From Bacteroidota bacterium (lineage in GTDB: Bacteria; Bacteroidota; Bacteroidia; Cytophagales; Cyclobacteriaceae), in contig JAEZEH010000089.1 in the NCBI GenBank assembly GCA_023417785.1, forward strand, positions 1-64,000: DNA of 64,000 nucleotides, given 5' to 3'. Position 1 is the stretch's first letter. Each line of letters begins with the position of its first letter. Shown piece by piece: positions 52,008 to 61,245 of the stretch. Both the position numbers and the translations under genes were made by a program. A model generated the notes under the pieces. That model saw only the letters and a program-made list of their open reading frames with translations, was not told the origin of the DNA and made no database searches.

Positions 52008-52580
52008 ATGGATCTATTCGGACAGTCGACGGACCTTGTGCCGGGTTTTTTGTATTACCCGGATTTCATTACCGAATCTGAAGAATGCGACCTGCTCGGC
52101 GTGATAAAAAGCATCCCCCTCCATTCGTTCGTCTTTCAGGGGTATGAAGCAAAGCGCCGCGTAGAGAGTTTCGGATATGATTATAGTTTCGAGGACAATA
52201 GGCTTCGGCAAGGAAAGGAGATACCTACGGAATTCCAGCAGCTGGTGCGACGAGTCGCATCGTCTCTGGCGATCGACCCGTCGGAGATTCGCGAACTTCT
52301 GGTAACCGAGTATCCCATTGGCGCGCAGATCAACTGGCACCGCGACGCCTTTCCTTTCGAGATCATCGCCGGCGTCTCCTTAGTGGCAGATTGCACGTTT
52401 CGGTTGCGACCTTATGAGAAGGTCAATCAAGGTCGAAAAAGTATTCGGTCGCATGTGGTGAAACGACGATCATTGTACATCATGAGGGATGAAGCACGTT
52501 ACCAATGGCAACACAACATTCTGCCTGTAACCAAATTCCGGTACTCAATTACGCTCAGAACGATACGCACCCAGGTTTGA
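52008..52580 (+). CDS. alkB: AlkB-like 2-oxoglutarate/Fe(II) dioxygenase
   Basis: 190 residues from the ATG at 52008 (a TTG at 52002 is in frame). The Fe ligands are H and D in INWHRDAFPF and the distal His in YQWQHNILPV; the 2-oxoglutarate Arg lies in RYSITLRTIR. ALKBH-like proteins repair alkylated DNA or RNA by oxidative demethylation. Symbol is used at family level only; E. coli-like adaptive control (ada) is not seen. It ends 5 bp from the convergent HAD gene. Confidence 0.88.
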   Translation: MDLFGQSTDLVPGFLYYPDFITESEECDLLGVIKSIPLHSFVFQGYEAKRRVESFGYDYSFEDNRLRQGKEIPTEFQQLVRRVASSLAIDPSEIRELLVTEYPIGAQINWHRDAFPFEIIAGVSLVADCTFRLRPYEKVNQGRKSIRSHVVKRRSLYIMRDEARYQWQHNILPVTKFRYSITLRTIRTQV

Positions 52581-52585
52581 TCGGT

Positions 52586-53383
52586 TCAATCAATAAGCTT
52601 ATATAACACTTCGATGACCCCATTCCTGTCGTTGGAACCGGCATGGTATTGGGCTGCTTTTTTTACTTCCGGGTGTGCGTTCTCCATGGCGTAGCTGAAT
52701 CGCGATTCCTGTAACATCTCAACGTCATTGAGAAAATCACCGAATGCCATTGTCTCGTCCCGGGAGATGCCGAAGCGTTCCTGCACATGCCGCAGTGCAC
52801 GGCCCTTGTTCGCGAGCGGATCGGACAAGTCGAGCCATATTTTACCCGACACCTTCACCTGGAGGATGTCTGATTTTTTCCGAAAGTGCTGATAGGTATT
52901 TTGTTCTGCTCCATTGAGGTCGCAAAGGGCAATTTTGAGGAAGTCATCGTCTTCGACGGTTGTAACATCACTGACTACCTTTACGCGATCATAATACAGC
53001 GTCATCTTTTCCAGAAATTCGGGCGTTTCATCGTCTATATAAGCCTGTTTTTTTCCGCAAAGGATCTGAAATACTCCGGGAAAATTTCTGGCATCAATCA
53101 ACTGTGCGCGGGCGGTGTCTTTGTCCATTGCCTGAACCAGCAGCTCTTCATCTTTATAGGCTACGTAGCTGCCATTTTCAGCAATGAATAAGATTTCTTG
53201 TTCGAGTCCGGGGAATAATTTTAGAATATTATAATATTGTCTCCCACTGGCGGCCGCGAAGAGAATGCCTTTCCGGTGAAGTTTCTCAAAAGTTGCATAG
53301 AATTCTTCCGGGAGCTTATGGTCTGAGGTTAGCAACGTTCCATCCATATCAGCGACGACCAGTTTAATCGATGTAAAGTCCAT
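52586..53383 (-). CDS. HAD family hydrolase (Cof-type)
   Basis: 265 residues from the ATG at 53383 (MDFTSIKLVVADMDGTLLTS); the longer frame adds an unlikely leader. HAD motifs: DMDGTLL (DxDGT), ASGRQY (Thr/Ser-Gly), KGRALRHVQ (Lys) and FGDFLNDVEML (GDxxND). A C2B-type cap is inserted between. Cof hydrolases dephosphorylate sugar phosphates, FMN or PLP; the substrate is not set by sequence. It ends 5 bp from the convergent AlkB gene. Confidence 0.92.
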   Translation of the reverse strand: MDFTSIKLVVADMDGTLLTSDHKLPEEFYATFEKLHRKGILFAAASGRQYYNILKLFPGLEQEILFIAENGSYVAYKDEELLVQAMDKDTARAQLIDARNFPGVFQILCGKKQAYIDDETPEFLEKMTLYYDRVKVVSDVTTVEDDDFLKIALCDLNGAEQNTYQHFRKKSDILQVKVSGKIWLDLSDPLANKGRALRHVQERFGISRDETMAFGDFLNDVEMLQESRFSYAMENAHPEVKKAAQYHAGSNDRNGVIEVLYKLID

Positions 53384-53699
53384 TTTTATAAATAATGTGT
53401 TTCCAGGACAGCAAGGTAAAACTAATGCCTGGAATGCTCGGCGGAGTAGCATCGATTTTGTCAGCTGCCAATAAGAAGAAAAATGGATGGGATTCAAGAA
53501 TTAACTCGGCCATGAGAAAGGACCAAACGCAGTACTTTAGATTAATTGGTTCCTGACGACGAGATTTAGTTCACCTTAGAATCCGAGGTTATGTACATTC
53601 TTGCTAGATTGATGTCCAATGTTTGGCAAACACCAACTCAGCGTCGCGATGACCTTGACTAAACAATCCCTTTGTTCGTTGCCACCTCAGATAAAAACA
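53384..53699. other. Intergenic region
   Basis: 316 bp between the HAD gene and the PD40 gene (divergent); promoters for both should be here. I see no RNA gene or clear operator. Confidence 0.5.
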
Positions 53700-54677
53700 A
53701 TGAGCCGATCGATCTTGAAAAGCAGGTTAATAACACAACTATTACTCTGTATTGCCTTAATGCAGTGTCACACAGGGAAACCTATCCAGATTGATCTTGG
53801 ATCCGTTCCGTCCAGGGTTGAAGTTTTTGCCGATGGAATTGTATCCACAACCCTTTTTGAACGCGATATAGCCATTTCACCGGATGGCAACGAAATAATA
53901 TTCACTTTAGGTGACTATAGGCAATCCAGGAGATGCCTTGTGAGATTTGTTAAAGTCGATGGTATGTGGAGTAAAAAGGAGATTCTAAGTTTTTCAGGAA
54001 GATATCATGATATTGAACCCGCTTTTTCAGTCGACGGCAAAAAGTTGTTCTTCGCATCCAACAGGCCCGTCGGTGCGGATTCGACCCGGTCGGATTACAA
54101 TATATGGGTCTCCGACAGGACGGGACACACTTGGGGTGAGCCCCAGCCCTTAATGCAGGAAATTAATTCTCGTCAGGATGAGTTTTATCCATCGGTAAGC
54201 CGAAATGGAAATCTCTATTTCACGTCAGTCCGTGAAAATGGCGTTGGCAGCGAAGATATTTTTGTCAGCCGATGGGTTGATGGCTCGTATTTATATCCCG
54301 AACCCCTGGATTCTGCTATCAATACAAGTACCTATGAATTCAACGCGTACGTTACTCCCGACGAAGACCTGATAATCTTCAGTTCATTTGGCCGGAAAGA
54401 TGACCTTGGCGGTGGAGATTTATACTACAGCCGAAAAGATAAATTCGGAAACTGGAAGCCTGCCTTGAACATGGGGCCGAAAGTCAATTCGGCTTACATT
54501 GATTTTTGTCCATTCATAGATTTTCAAAGAGGAAATTTTTATTTCACGAGCCAAAGGGTTATTCCGTCAGATGCAAAGCTTCAAAGTATATCCGAACTTG
54601 AAGAGTATTCAAACGGTGTCCTTAACGGAATGGGTAACATTTTCAGAGTAGGCCTCAATGAGATTGAGTTTGATTGA
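53700..54677 (+). CDS. PD40 (WD40-like beta-propeller) protein
   Basis: 325 residues from the ATG at 53700 (MSRSILKSRLITQLLLC). The hydrophobic leader ends LMQC at about residue 20, which may be a lipoprotein site though the box is imperfect. Repeats with D-x-x-P-x-(F/V)-S-x-D-G-K-x-L-(F/Y)-F-x-S patterns follow (EPAFSVDGKKLFFASN, YPSVSRNGNLYFTS, AYVTPDEDLIIFSS, CPFIDFQRGNFYFTS), the TolB/PD40 signature. Likely an exported or lipid-anchored propeller. Function unknown. Confidence 0.85.
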   Translation: MSRSILKSRLITQLLLCIALMQCHTGKPIQIDLGSVPSRVEVFADGIVSTTLFERDIAISPDGNEIIFTLGDYRQSRRCLVRFVKVDGMWSKKEILSFSGRYHDIEPAFSVDGKKLFFASNRPVGADSTRSDYNIWVSDRTGHTWGEPQPLMQEINSRQDEFYPSVSRNGNLYFTSVRENGVGSEDIFVSRWVDGSYLYPEPLDSAINTSTYEFNAYVTPDEDLIIFSSFGRKDDLGGGDLYYSRKDKFGNWKPALNMGPKVNSAYIDFCPFIDFQRGNFYFTSQRVIPSDAKLQSISELEEYSNGVLNGMGNIFRVGLNEIEFD

Positions 54678-55031
54678 TGCCCAAAGGTTGCTGAATTAAT
54701 AGCAAACCGAAATCACTTAGCAGTAGTGCAGGTTTTCAGGAGGCTCCAGGTTCCTTGGATTTTCTCATTTCAATGGCAGTAATAGACCTAAAGGCATCCA
54801 TTAAAGAATGCCAACTTTTTAAATTACACGCCTCATCTTGTTGTAATACAATCAACTATGCGACGCCGAGGCCATCATTGCAAGGCAGATCTATAAATTT
54901 TTAAATGAGTTAAAAAACATCTACATTTGTGTTGGTTATTATAAATGCGCATTTGAACCGAAAAAGGGAGGTCTAAATGCATGTACGTTGTTAATATAAG
55001 AAGGCTATAACATCCTTTCCTAGCTAACCTA
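54678..55031. other. Intergenic region upstream of the MBOAT gene
   Basis: 354 bp, AT-rich, with no supported gene. TTTG runs near 54926 and 54952 could belong to Bacteroidota-type promoters, but the spacing is not convincing. Confidence 0.5.
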
Positions 55032-56432
55032 ATGCTTTTCAATTCGATCGACTTTGCGATCTTCCTGCCAATAGTATTTCTTATCTATTGGCTTCTGCTC
55101 GGCAGGAGTCTGAAGGCCCAAAATGTTTTTATCGTCGCCGCGAGTTATCTGTTTTACGGCTGGTGGGACTGGCGATTTCTTTCGCTGATTATTTTCAGCA
55201 CTGTCGTGGACTACGCAGTGGGTCTGAAATTGAAAAACGAACAATGCAACTCACGGCGAAAGATACTTCTTTGGATAAGCCTTACTACAAACCTGAGCCT
55301 TCTTGGATTCTTCAAATATTATAATTTCTTCCTCGATAATTTTGTCACGGCGTTTTCCTTCTTTGGAATGGAGATCAGAGCGAATTCTCTGAACATAATT
55401 CTTCCCGTTGGAATCAGTTTCTATACTTTCCAGACATTGAGCTATACCATCGATGTTTACAAAAGACGACTCGAACCCACCGCGGATTTTACTGCCTTCT
55501 CTGCGTTTGTAAGCTTCTTTCCACAACTCGTGGCCGGACCCATTGAACGCGCAACTCACCTATTGCCACAGTTTTATGTCGACCGGATTTTGAAGTATGA
55601 AGACGTTTCATCAGGATTGAAGATGATCCTGTGGGGTTTGTTCATGAAAATGGCTGTTGCGGATCGCCTCGCATTGTATGTTGAAGATGTATACGGAAAT
55701 ATAGATGCACATTCGGGGGCAACATTGATCGCCGCGACAATTTTTTTTGCTATTCAAATATATTGCGATTTCGGAGGATACTCCCTCATAGCTATTGGAA
55801 CAGCGAAATTGTTTGGATTTGACTTGATGGTGAATTTCAAACGCCCGTATCTCGCTTTTTCATTCACGGATTTCTGGGCACGCTGGCATATATCGTTGTC
55901 CACTTGGTTTCGGGATTACCTTTATATCCCTCTTGGCGGGAATAAAAAGGGTAAGGTTCGCACCAATATCAATCTTATAGTTGTGTTTATTGTGAGCGGA
56001 TTCTGGCACGGTGCCAATTGGACGTTCATAATTTGGGGAGCCTTGCATGGTTTATACCTTAGTGTTGAAAAGCTCTTAAGTTGGATAAAATTACCCAGAC
56101 TGGTGGCTTTACCCGCGGTCTTTTCCTTAACCTGTTTCGCCTGGATTTTTTTCAGGGCTCCGTCTGCTGGAGATTCATTTAAGATTATTAACAGAATTTT
56201 TACCGGTGCTGGTCATGGATTCTATTTCGGTGACGTTGGAATTTTTTTATTCTCTGTTATTGCAATCTTGATTTTACTTGTCAACGACATTGTGGTCGAC
56301 TATTACCCGGAGTTTCGACTGCTTACAAACAAATACGGAAGTATCCGATATGCATCTATTGCGTTGATAATTTTGTATATCATCGGTTTCGGTGTTTTTG
56401 ATAGTAGTCAGTTTATTTACTTTCAGTTTTAA
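55032..56432 (+). CDS. MBOAT family O-acyltransferase (AlgI-like)
   Basis: 466 residues with about ten hydrophobic helices. MBOAT signature: YGWWDWRFL near 37-45, FPQLVAGPIERATHLLPQF and SGFWHGANWTFIIWGALHG with the catalytic His in FWHG and the second in LHG. AlgI and PatA/DltB-type enzymes move acetyl groups across the membrane for polymer O-acetylation. The next gene (SGNH) overlaps it by 1 nt, giving a two-component acetylation unit. Confidence 0.92.
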   Translation: MLFNSIDFAIFLPIVFLIYWLLLGRSLKAQNVFIVAASYLFYGWWDWRFLSLIIFSTVVDYAVGLKLKNEQCNSRRKILLWISLTTNLSLLGFFKYYNFFLDNFVTAFSFFGMEIRANSLNIILPVGISFYTFQTLSYTIDVYKRRLEPTADFTAFSAFVSFFPQLVAGPIERATHLLPQFYVDRILKYEDVSSGLKMILWGLFMKMAVADRLALYVEDVYGNIDAHSGATLIAATIFFAIQIYCDFGGYSLIAIGTAKLFGFDLMVNFKRPYLAFSFTDFWARWHISLSTWFRDYLYIPLGGNKKGKVRTNINLIVVFIVSGFWHGANWTFIIWGALHGLYLSVEKLLSWIKLPRLVALPAVFSLTCFAWIFFRAPSAGDSFKIINRIFTGAGHGFYFGDVGIFLFSVIAILILLVNDIVVDYYPEFRLLTNKYGSIRYASIALIILYIIGFGVFDSSQFIYFQF

Positions 56433-57382
56433 TGGAAGCAATGAAGAGAATATTCTTGAACTTGTTTGTGATGGCTGTGATGCTGGTAGTAGCAGATTAC
56501 AGTATAGGACTCTTGCTCCGGAAGGTACTGGAGTCGTCACCCGACGGGAGATATTTTAAAGCCGACTACAGCCTGAACAAGTGCAACGAGGATATCATAA
56601 TTCTGGGAAGTTCGCGGGCGGAAACAAATTATGCCCCCTTTGTATTTAAAGAGTCGTTGAAGATGAGTTGCTGGAATACGGGAAGAGGGGGGCAAACATT
56701 ACCCTTTTGGTGTGCGATGGAAAAGGGTATTCTGGCCCGATATACGCCTAAGATTGTGGTGGTGAATGTTGAAAGTGAGTTCCTGTCTGAGAATTTGAAA
56801 GAAGGGTTTGAACGGGCCGGATTTTTAAGGCCGTTCTATTATGAGAATAGTGAGATCAGGCCCATTGTCAATAGGATTTCGTCGTTTGAAAAGTTTTATT
56901 TGTTTTCAAACATCTATGCATATAATTCAAGCTTTTATTACTTGTTGCGGCCATATGTGCTTGAGGATCTCGATGGCAGGAAGGAAGACAACGGATGGAA
57001 GGCCCGCGAAAATATGATTCATACTGAGAAAATAGAGTTGGATATCCTTAATTCATCCAGGAGCATCAATCAGGAGACACGTGAATTATTCGAAGAGTTT
57101 ATTTCGGACCTTAAAAAAAGCGGTAGCAAGGTGTTTGTTGTCATCTCACCTGATTATGGAAAGTTGGCCGTGTCGACATCTACGATTGAATTCATTACGA
57201 AAATGAACGGCATTACCGTATTGAATTTCGCGAATAATCCGGGTTTCTCCGGGAATGCGAAGTATTTTAGCGACGAGAATCATTTAAATGTCGAAGGTGC
57301 AGTCAGATACTCTGAGCTGGTATGTAATGCAATAAAAAGCCGGGATCGGATGTTGGGCGTCCATCCGTTGAGTACGGATTGA
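56432..57382 (+). CDS. SGNH/AlgX-like partner acetyltransferase, membrane-anchored
   Basis: 316 residues (a second Met at 56441 is possible). An N-terminal hydrophobic helix (about 8-26) anchors it; IIILGSSRAETNYAP near 55-69 is SGNH block I, with Ser in GSSR replacing the GDS triad start, and FSDENHLNVEGA near 288-299 provides the Asp/His (DxxH). Partners of AlgI (AlgX, AlgJ), PatB and DltD have this layout. It follows the MBOAT gene with a 1-nt overlap. The polymer that is acetylated is unknown. Confidence 0.85.
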   Translation: MEAMKRIFLNLFVMAVMLVVADYSIGLLLRKVLESSPDGRYFKADYSLNKCNEDIIILGSSRAETNYAPFVFKESLKMSCWNTGRGGQTLPFWCAMEKGILARYTPKIVVVNVESEFLSENLKEGFERAGFLRPFYYENSEIRPIVNRISSFEKFYLFSNIYAYNSSFYYLLRPYVLEDLDGRKEDNGWKARENMIHTEKIELDILNSSRSINQETRELFEEFISDLKKSGSKVFVVISPDYGKLAVSTSTIEFITKMNGITVLNFANNPGFSGNAKYFSDENHLNVEGAVRYSELVCNAIKSRDRMLGVHPLSTD

Positions 57383-57416
57383 TTTTATTATGATTGGACA
57401 AATGTTGCAATGGTGC

Positions 57417-58109
57417 TCAGGCTTGATGTGGCTCTTTTGGAATGGATATATGATTAAGGTGGCGTTGTCGTCGGAAAAAAACCAGGAAAAAAAGCAATAG
57501 GCCCACCATCCCCATAATTAATGTACCTGCCATTACTATCATTGGATTGATTTTCAACCACATCATTGTCGCCATAACACTAATCAGGCAAACGCCAAGC
57601 ATTGCCCAAAATGGGTGTTCATGCATAGCGCGTTCCCCGTTCGTCAGCGCCGGTGTTTCGCCAGGCTTCCGAAAGAGGTATTGCAATGAATTAGCATCCC
57701 ATATGAGAAGATATATCACAGCCATTAACATCAGTCCGGTAACCACTGGCGTTCCTTTAAAATCATAGGCGACAGTGATAACGAAAATATTCAGGATCAT
57801 TCCGAAAAAAATCAATGCGCCGATTCTTGCGAAACGTTGTGTTATGAGAAGTACCCCGGCAACGATTTGCGTCCACCCGATGAACTTCCAGTATAAACCG
57901 GAGTCTGACATTACGCGAAAGAACTGTTGGATCGGTTGAAGATCGCAGATTGATTGACTGTTACTGTTCAGGAGGTTCGAGGTGCCCGTGAGTTTTCCCA
58001 TTGCAATGGCTGCGATGATGAAGGCTGAGCCAATCAGATAACGAAGGTACACGGTAAAAAGCTGCACCAGAACGGGCCGTTTCCACCGTTCGAGAATTGC
58101 AAGAAGCAT
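57417..58109 (-). CDS. DoxX family membrane protein
   Basis: 230 residues. Four core helices of the DoxX fold (about 20-38, 75-95, 98-115, 123-140; LRYLIGSAFIIAAIAMGKL, WKFIGWTQIVAGVLLI) followed by two more hydrophobic helices (about 170-187, 190-212), longer than the usual DoxX of about 140 residues. Function unknown; family members are linked to thiol stress. C-terminus is basic and cytosolic. Confidence 0.82.
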   Translation of the reverse strand: MLLAILERWKRPVLVQLFTVYLRYLIGSAFIIAAIAMGKLTGTSNLLNSNSQSICDLQPIQQFFRVMSDSGLYWKFIGWTQIVAGVLLITQRFARIGALIFFGMILNIFVITVAYDFKGTPVVTGLMLMAVIYLLIWDANSLQYLFRKPGETPALTNGERAMHEHPFWAMLGVCLISVMATMMWLKINPMIVMAGTLIMGMVGLLLFFLVFFRRQRHLNHISIPKEPHQA

Positions 58110-58167
58110 AAAGGAAATTATTTTTTTTGCTACGACGTTCGGGAATGAGGATTGTTACCCCGCTGCC

Positions 58168-58198
58168 AAAAAAAAAGTCCCTCGTCATTTTTTGGGAT
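58168..58198 (-). terminator. Weak terminator after the VOC gene
   Basis: Read leftward: tccc...ggga (4-5 bp, one G:U) followed by a run of about nine T's; 15 bp after the VOC stop. Confidence 0.4.
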
Positions 58199-58212
58199 CA
58201 GGCGTCTAGTGG

Positions 58213-58617
58213 CTAACCTCCGGACCCTCCCCCCCGGATAATCGGGTCAATTTCATACCAGATTTCGATCGTGTAACCGTCAGGGTCGCGGAAAAATATA
58301 AACGGAGAACCGGGTACAAACTCGCCGCTATCAATGACCTCATTGCCCGTTTCTCGAATTCGTTCCCGGAAATATTTAATATCGTCAGGATGCCTCAGGC
58401 GAAAGCCAAAATGCGCTATTCCGCCCGTGTCGGGTGCAACAGCGCCGGGCTTTTCTTCGAAAACAATAATGTCGTGCGCGCCGGGAGTGGTTAACTGAAT
58501 CATTTTTTCCTCTTCATACATTACCTGCATACCAAATACATGAGTGTAAAACGACAGAGTCTTTTTTATATCGCTTACGGCGATAGCGAGATGGGTTAAA
58601 CCGTAGGTTTGAGGCAT
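58213..58617 (-). CDS. VOC family protein
   Basis: 134 residues, glyoxalase-like fold: LTHLAIAVSDIKKTLSFYTHVFG at the N-terminus (His ligand at about 8), GIAHFGFRLRHPDDIKYF in the middle and DPDGYTIEIWYEID at the end (Glu ligand). More like lactoylglutathione lyase or fosfomycin-resistance FosA families than the first VOC gene at 5573, but the substrate is not set. Confidence 0.88.
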   Translation of the reverse strand: MPQTYGLTHLAIAVSDIKKTLSFYTHVFGMQVMYEEEKMIQLTTPGAHDIIVFEEKPGAVAPDTGGIAHFGFRLRHPDDIKYFRERIRETGNEVIDSGEFVPGSPFIFFRDPDGYTIEIWYEIDPIIRGGGSGG

Positions 58618-58733
58618 AGCATTAGTTCGATAACATCAAGTTAGCTGGAATGCAGGTAGTTTGCCAGTGATTTACCGACGATGCTGTCTCATGTTATTAA
58701 ATATTCGCATGGTTTTAAGATGGAATTTTTCGG

Positions 58734-59339
58734 CTAAAGGTTATCTTTCAATCTGCTTAATGTGTTTCTGTAGTATCCAACCAGGATATTTTCCTGGCCG
58801 ACCAGCTCGTTAAAATGCAAACCGAGCTGAAGTAGCGTGGTACGAATACGCTCAGGTTCATGAGTTTCGGTTCTGAAGAGCAATTCAATAATATTTGCCA
58901 GCGTCTTGTTCATAACCACATCCTGAAGGGCATAGACATTCGTAAGGGTCTCGACTTCGCTGTAGTCGAATTCCGAAATTATTCCCGTCGAGCGGGCTGT
59001 TTCCCATCCCGTGCTGGTGAGAAGCTCTTTCATTAGCAATTCCCCTCCGGTTAGTTTGGCAAAATCGAGACCCCGGTTTGTGAACAGTTGATTCAAATCA
59101 TTGTGAGTTGTTTTGGAAAGGGAATCAATGCGCATGACAATTGTTTTGTGAAGCTGAAGAATTTCTTCCGTCGCGCGAAGATTATGCGTTAGCTCACGCA
59201 CAAGGCTTTCCCTGGCGATCCGTTCCTGTTGATTGATTTTATGGCTTTCGAATGCCTTGTTCAGAAGCAGGGCGAGCAATACACTGAAGACGATTAGGAA
59301 TGCTTCAATAGCGTATTTCCTGATAGCTTTCTTTTTCAT
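58734..59339 (-). CDS. Membrane-anchored helical protein (DUF6090-like)
   Basis: 201 residues. One N-terminal helix (about 9-29, AIEAFLIVFSVLLALLLNKAF) anchors a mostly helical periplasmic or cytosolic part with QERIARESLVRELTHNLRATEEILQ. The layout fits the Bacteroidota DUF6090-type family, of unknown role; I am not certain of the family name. Confidence 0.65.
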   Translation of the reverse strand: MKKKAIRKYAIEAFLIVFSVLLALLLNKAFESHKINQQERIARESLVRELTHNLRATEEILQLHKTIVMRIDSLSKTTHNDLNQLFTNRGLDFAKLTGGELLMKELLTSTGWETARSTGIISEFDYSEVETLTNVYALQDVVMNKTLANIIELLFRTETHEPERIRTTLLQLGLHFNELVGQENILVGYYRNTLSRLKDNL

Positions 59340-59409
59340 GTGTGAGGTTTCCTAAACTTAATGAAAGTACGCCGCATGCAAAAGACGTGACTGGAAAAGT
59401 TCATAGGCT

Positions 59410-60336
59410 TCAGGTTCGGATAAAAGCATCTTTGAATGCATTTATTATAATCGCTGAAATCACGTTTCCCGCATTTCCCGCGGGATCGATTTTCGGATTA
59501 TAAATTGTGACGCTCATGCCGTTGATACTTGAGGTGCTGAGTAACCTTCCGAGTATCAGCCGGGCCTCAGCTTCGGTGAGTCCACCAGGAATGCGATAGT
59601 CAACAGCGGGGTTAATCTCATCTGAAAGAACATCGGTATCAAAGTGCAACCAGTACCCTTTAGTGCTCGAACGCTCCATGGACAATTCCATCTGATTAAA
59701 GACATTCGAAATTCCTTTCTTCCGGATGGTGGCCAGGTCGTAACTTGTAATGGCCGTTTCCGATAGATTCGTAGCACCCCACCTGCGCGTTTCGGCCAGG
59801 TCGCGCTGACCCACATGTATTATGTTTTCTTCGGTGACATAGGGGGAAAGATTTTCTATGTCAGAAAGCTCTTTCGGGCCGCGACCCGTTATCAATGCCA
59901 AGTCCATGTCGGCGACTTCGCCAGTGGGCGATTGATCCGGAAGGTAAAAATCGGCATGTGCGTCCAGAAAAATCAGGCCGTAACTGCCGCATTTTTTAAG
60001 TGCCGGCATTATTCCAAGTAAAATGCTGCAGTCTCCTCCTAATACGAGCGGGAATTCTTCTCGTAAAACACTCTTAGTTATTACTTCGGACAACCGGCCT
60101 GAAAAGTGACGAATAGGACCTGTATTAAGACATCCTGTTTTCGGGTCTCGTTCTATAGAGTAATGTTCATTTAATGTGGGTACATCGATGATTGGCAGCT
60201 GGATGTCCAGTTGGCGAACGAAGTCTGGCGTTACCAAAGCGTCGGCGAGCGCTTCAACTCCGGAGGGCTTCAAGCCAAGTATCGAAGGTGCCTGCACTAA
60301 CCGAACCCGGCTTTCGTTATGGTCGCTCTTATGCAC
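59410..60336 (-). CDS. Arginase/agmatinase/formimidoylglutamase family hydrolase
   Basis: 308 residues from a GTG at 60336; no in-frame ATG precedes the conserved LVQAPSILGLKPSG start. Mn-binding motifs: GGDCS (about 99-103), DAHADF (about 125-130) and HFDTDVLSDEINPAVD (about 223-238), where the last element keeps the Asp pair. It is close to the arginase group used by many Bacteroidota and cyanobacteria; ureohydrolase activity is expected, substrate uncertain. It begins 132 bp after the upstream minus-strand gene. Confidence 0.88.
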   Translation of the reverse strand: MHKSDHNESRVRLVQAPSILGLKPSGVEALADALVTPDFVRQLDIQLPIIDVPTLNEHYSIERDPKTGCLNTGPIRHFSGRLSEVITKSVLREEFPLVLGGDCSILLGIMPALKKCGSYGLIFLDAHADFYLPDQSPTGEVADMDLALITGRGPKELSDIENLSPYVTEENIIHVGQRDLAETRRWGATNLSETAITSYDLATIRKKGISNVFNQMELSMERSSTKGYWLHFDTDVLSDEINPAVDYRIPGGLTEAEARLILGRLLSTSSINGMSVTIYNPKIDPAGNAGNVISAIIINAFKDAFIRT

Positions 60337-60468
60337 AATTCAAATCCCGAAAATGGCATGCCATCATAGGGGCCAACGACTGCTTCTTGGTTTTGAAACT
60401 ATGGGGCATTGATAAGACAGCTCGCCTCAAGCCGCTACACAGACATTTAGTGGACCTTTTGTTCAAGG

Positions 60469-61146
60469 TTATTTCCTCGCCAGCATTATTTCGTTATAGG
60501 TACCGCCGATGATCTTTCCATCGAAGAAGTCGAAACTAATTCGCGCAACGCCGTGGGGCATGGTAATTTCAACATGCTGAGGTACGTCCATACGGATATC
60601 AGGGAAGCGCCGTATCGTGTCCCCGTTCTTGAAAAAGTAATTCTCCCTTAAGAGGGTATCGTAATAAAACTCTGCCGATCTGAAAATATCACCTGATTCA
60701 TAATAGCTGTAGGCGGTGTGGTGCTTCAGATTTTTGACCAAATAGGTTTCTGCGGCTTTCGGTCCGCTTGGAAAGTAATCGACTTTGCAAACCACTTCCG
60801 GACCCATGGGATACGTTTGCGAAATGAAGCGTACCTTTTCTTCGTGAAATGGCCGAATGTCTGTGGTGAAGTCTGCCGTAACGACAATACATACTACTAT
60901 ACTGATCAGTAAAAGTGGTACAGCGATTACAGCCACTTTTCGCACCACGTCATTTTGACGGGCCTTCTGAAGTCGTTGCCTGACACGTGCGCGAACTAGC
61001 TCAAGATCAGCACCGTCTCCGGTGGTAAGGCTTTTTTTTGTTTCTTCGCGATATATTTCGCGGGGTGATTTTCTCTTCGGCAAGATATCCCTGTTGTATT
61101 TCAGGGTATCACTCATTTGTCTCAGACTGCCAAAGCCAATGTTCAT
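60469..61146 (-). CDS. Membrane protein of unknown function
   Basis: 225 residues. Charged N-terminal half (about 1-75) with KYNRDILPKRKSPREIYREETKK and RVRQRLQKARQ, one TM helix (about 79-100) and an extracytoplasmic part (about 101-225) with VCKVDYFPSG, YESGDIFRSAEFYYDTL and FDFFDGKIIGGT. No named family recognised. An ATG at 61113 is a later possible start. Confidence 0.65.
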   Translation of the reverse strand: MNIGFGSLRQMSDTLKYNRDILPKRKSPREIYREETKKSLTTGDGADLELVRARVRQRLQKARQNDVVRKVAVIAVPLLLISIVVCIVVTADFTTDIRPFHEEKVRFISQTYPMGPEVVCKVDYFPSGPKAAETYLVKNLKHHTAYSYYESGDIFRSAEFYYDTLLRENYFFKNGDTIRRFPDIRMDVPQHVEITMPHGVARISFDFFDGKIIGGTYNEIMLARK

Positions 61147-61245
61147 GAATTGCCTTTTTTATTAATCGGAAAGGAAAGCATTTCTTTTTACTCTTCGCTG
61201 TTCTTATTAAGTTACACATTCTGACGGAAAAAGAAAACCGGTTCC

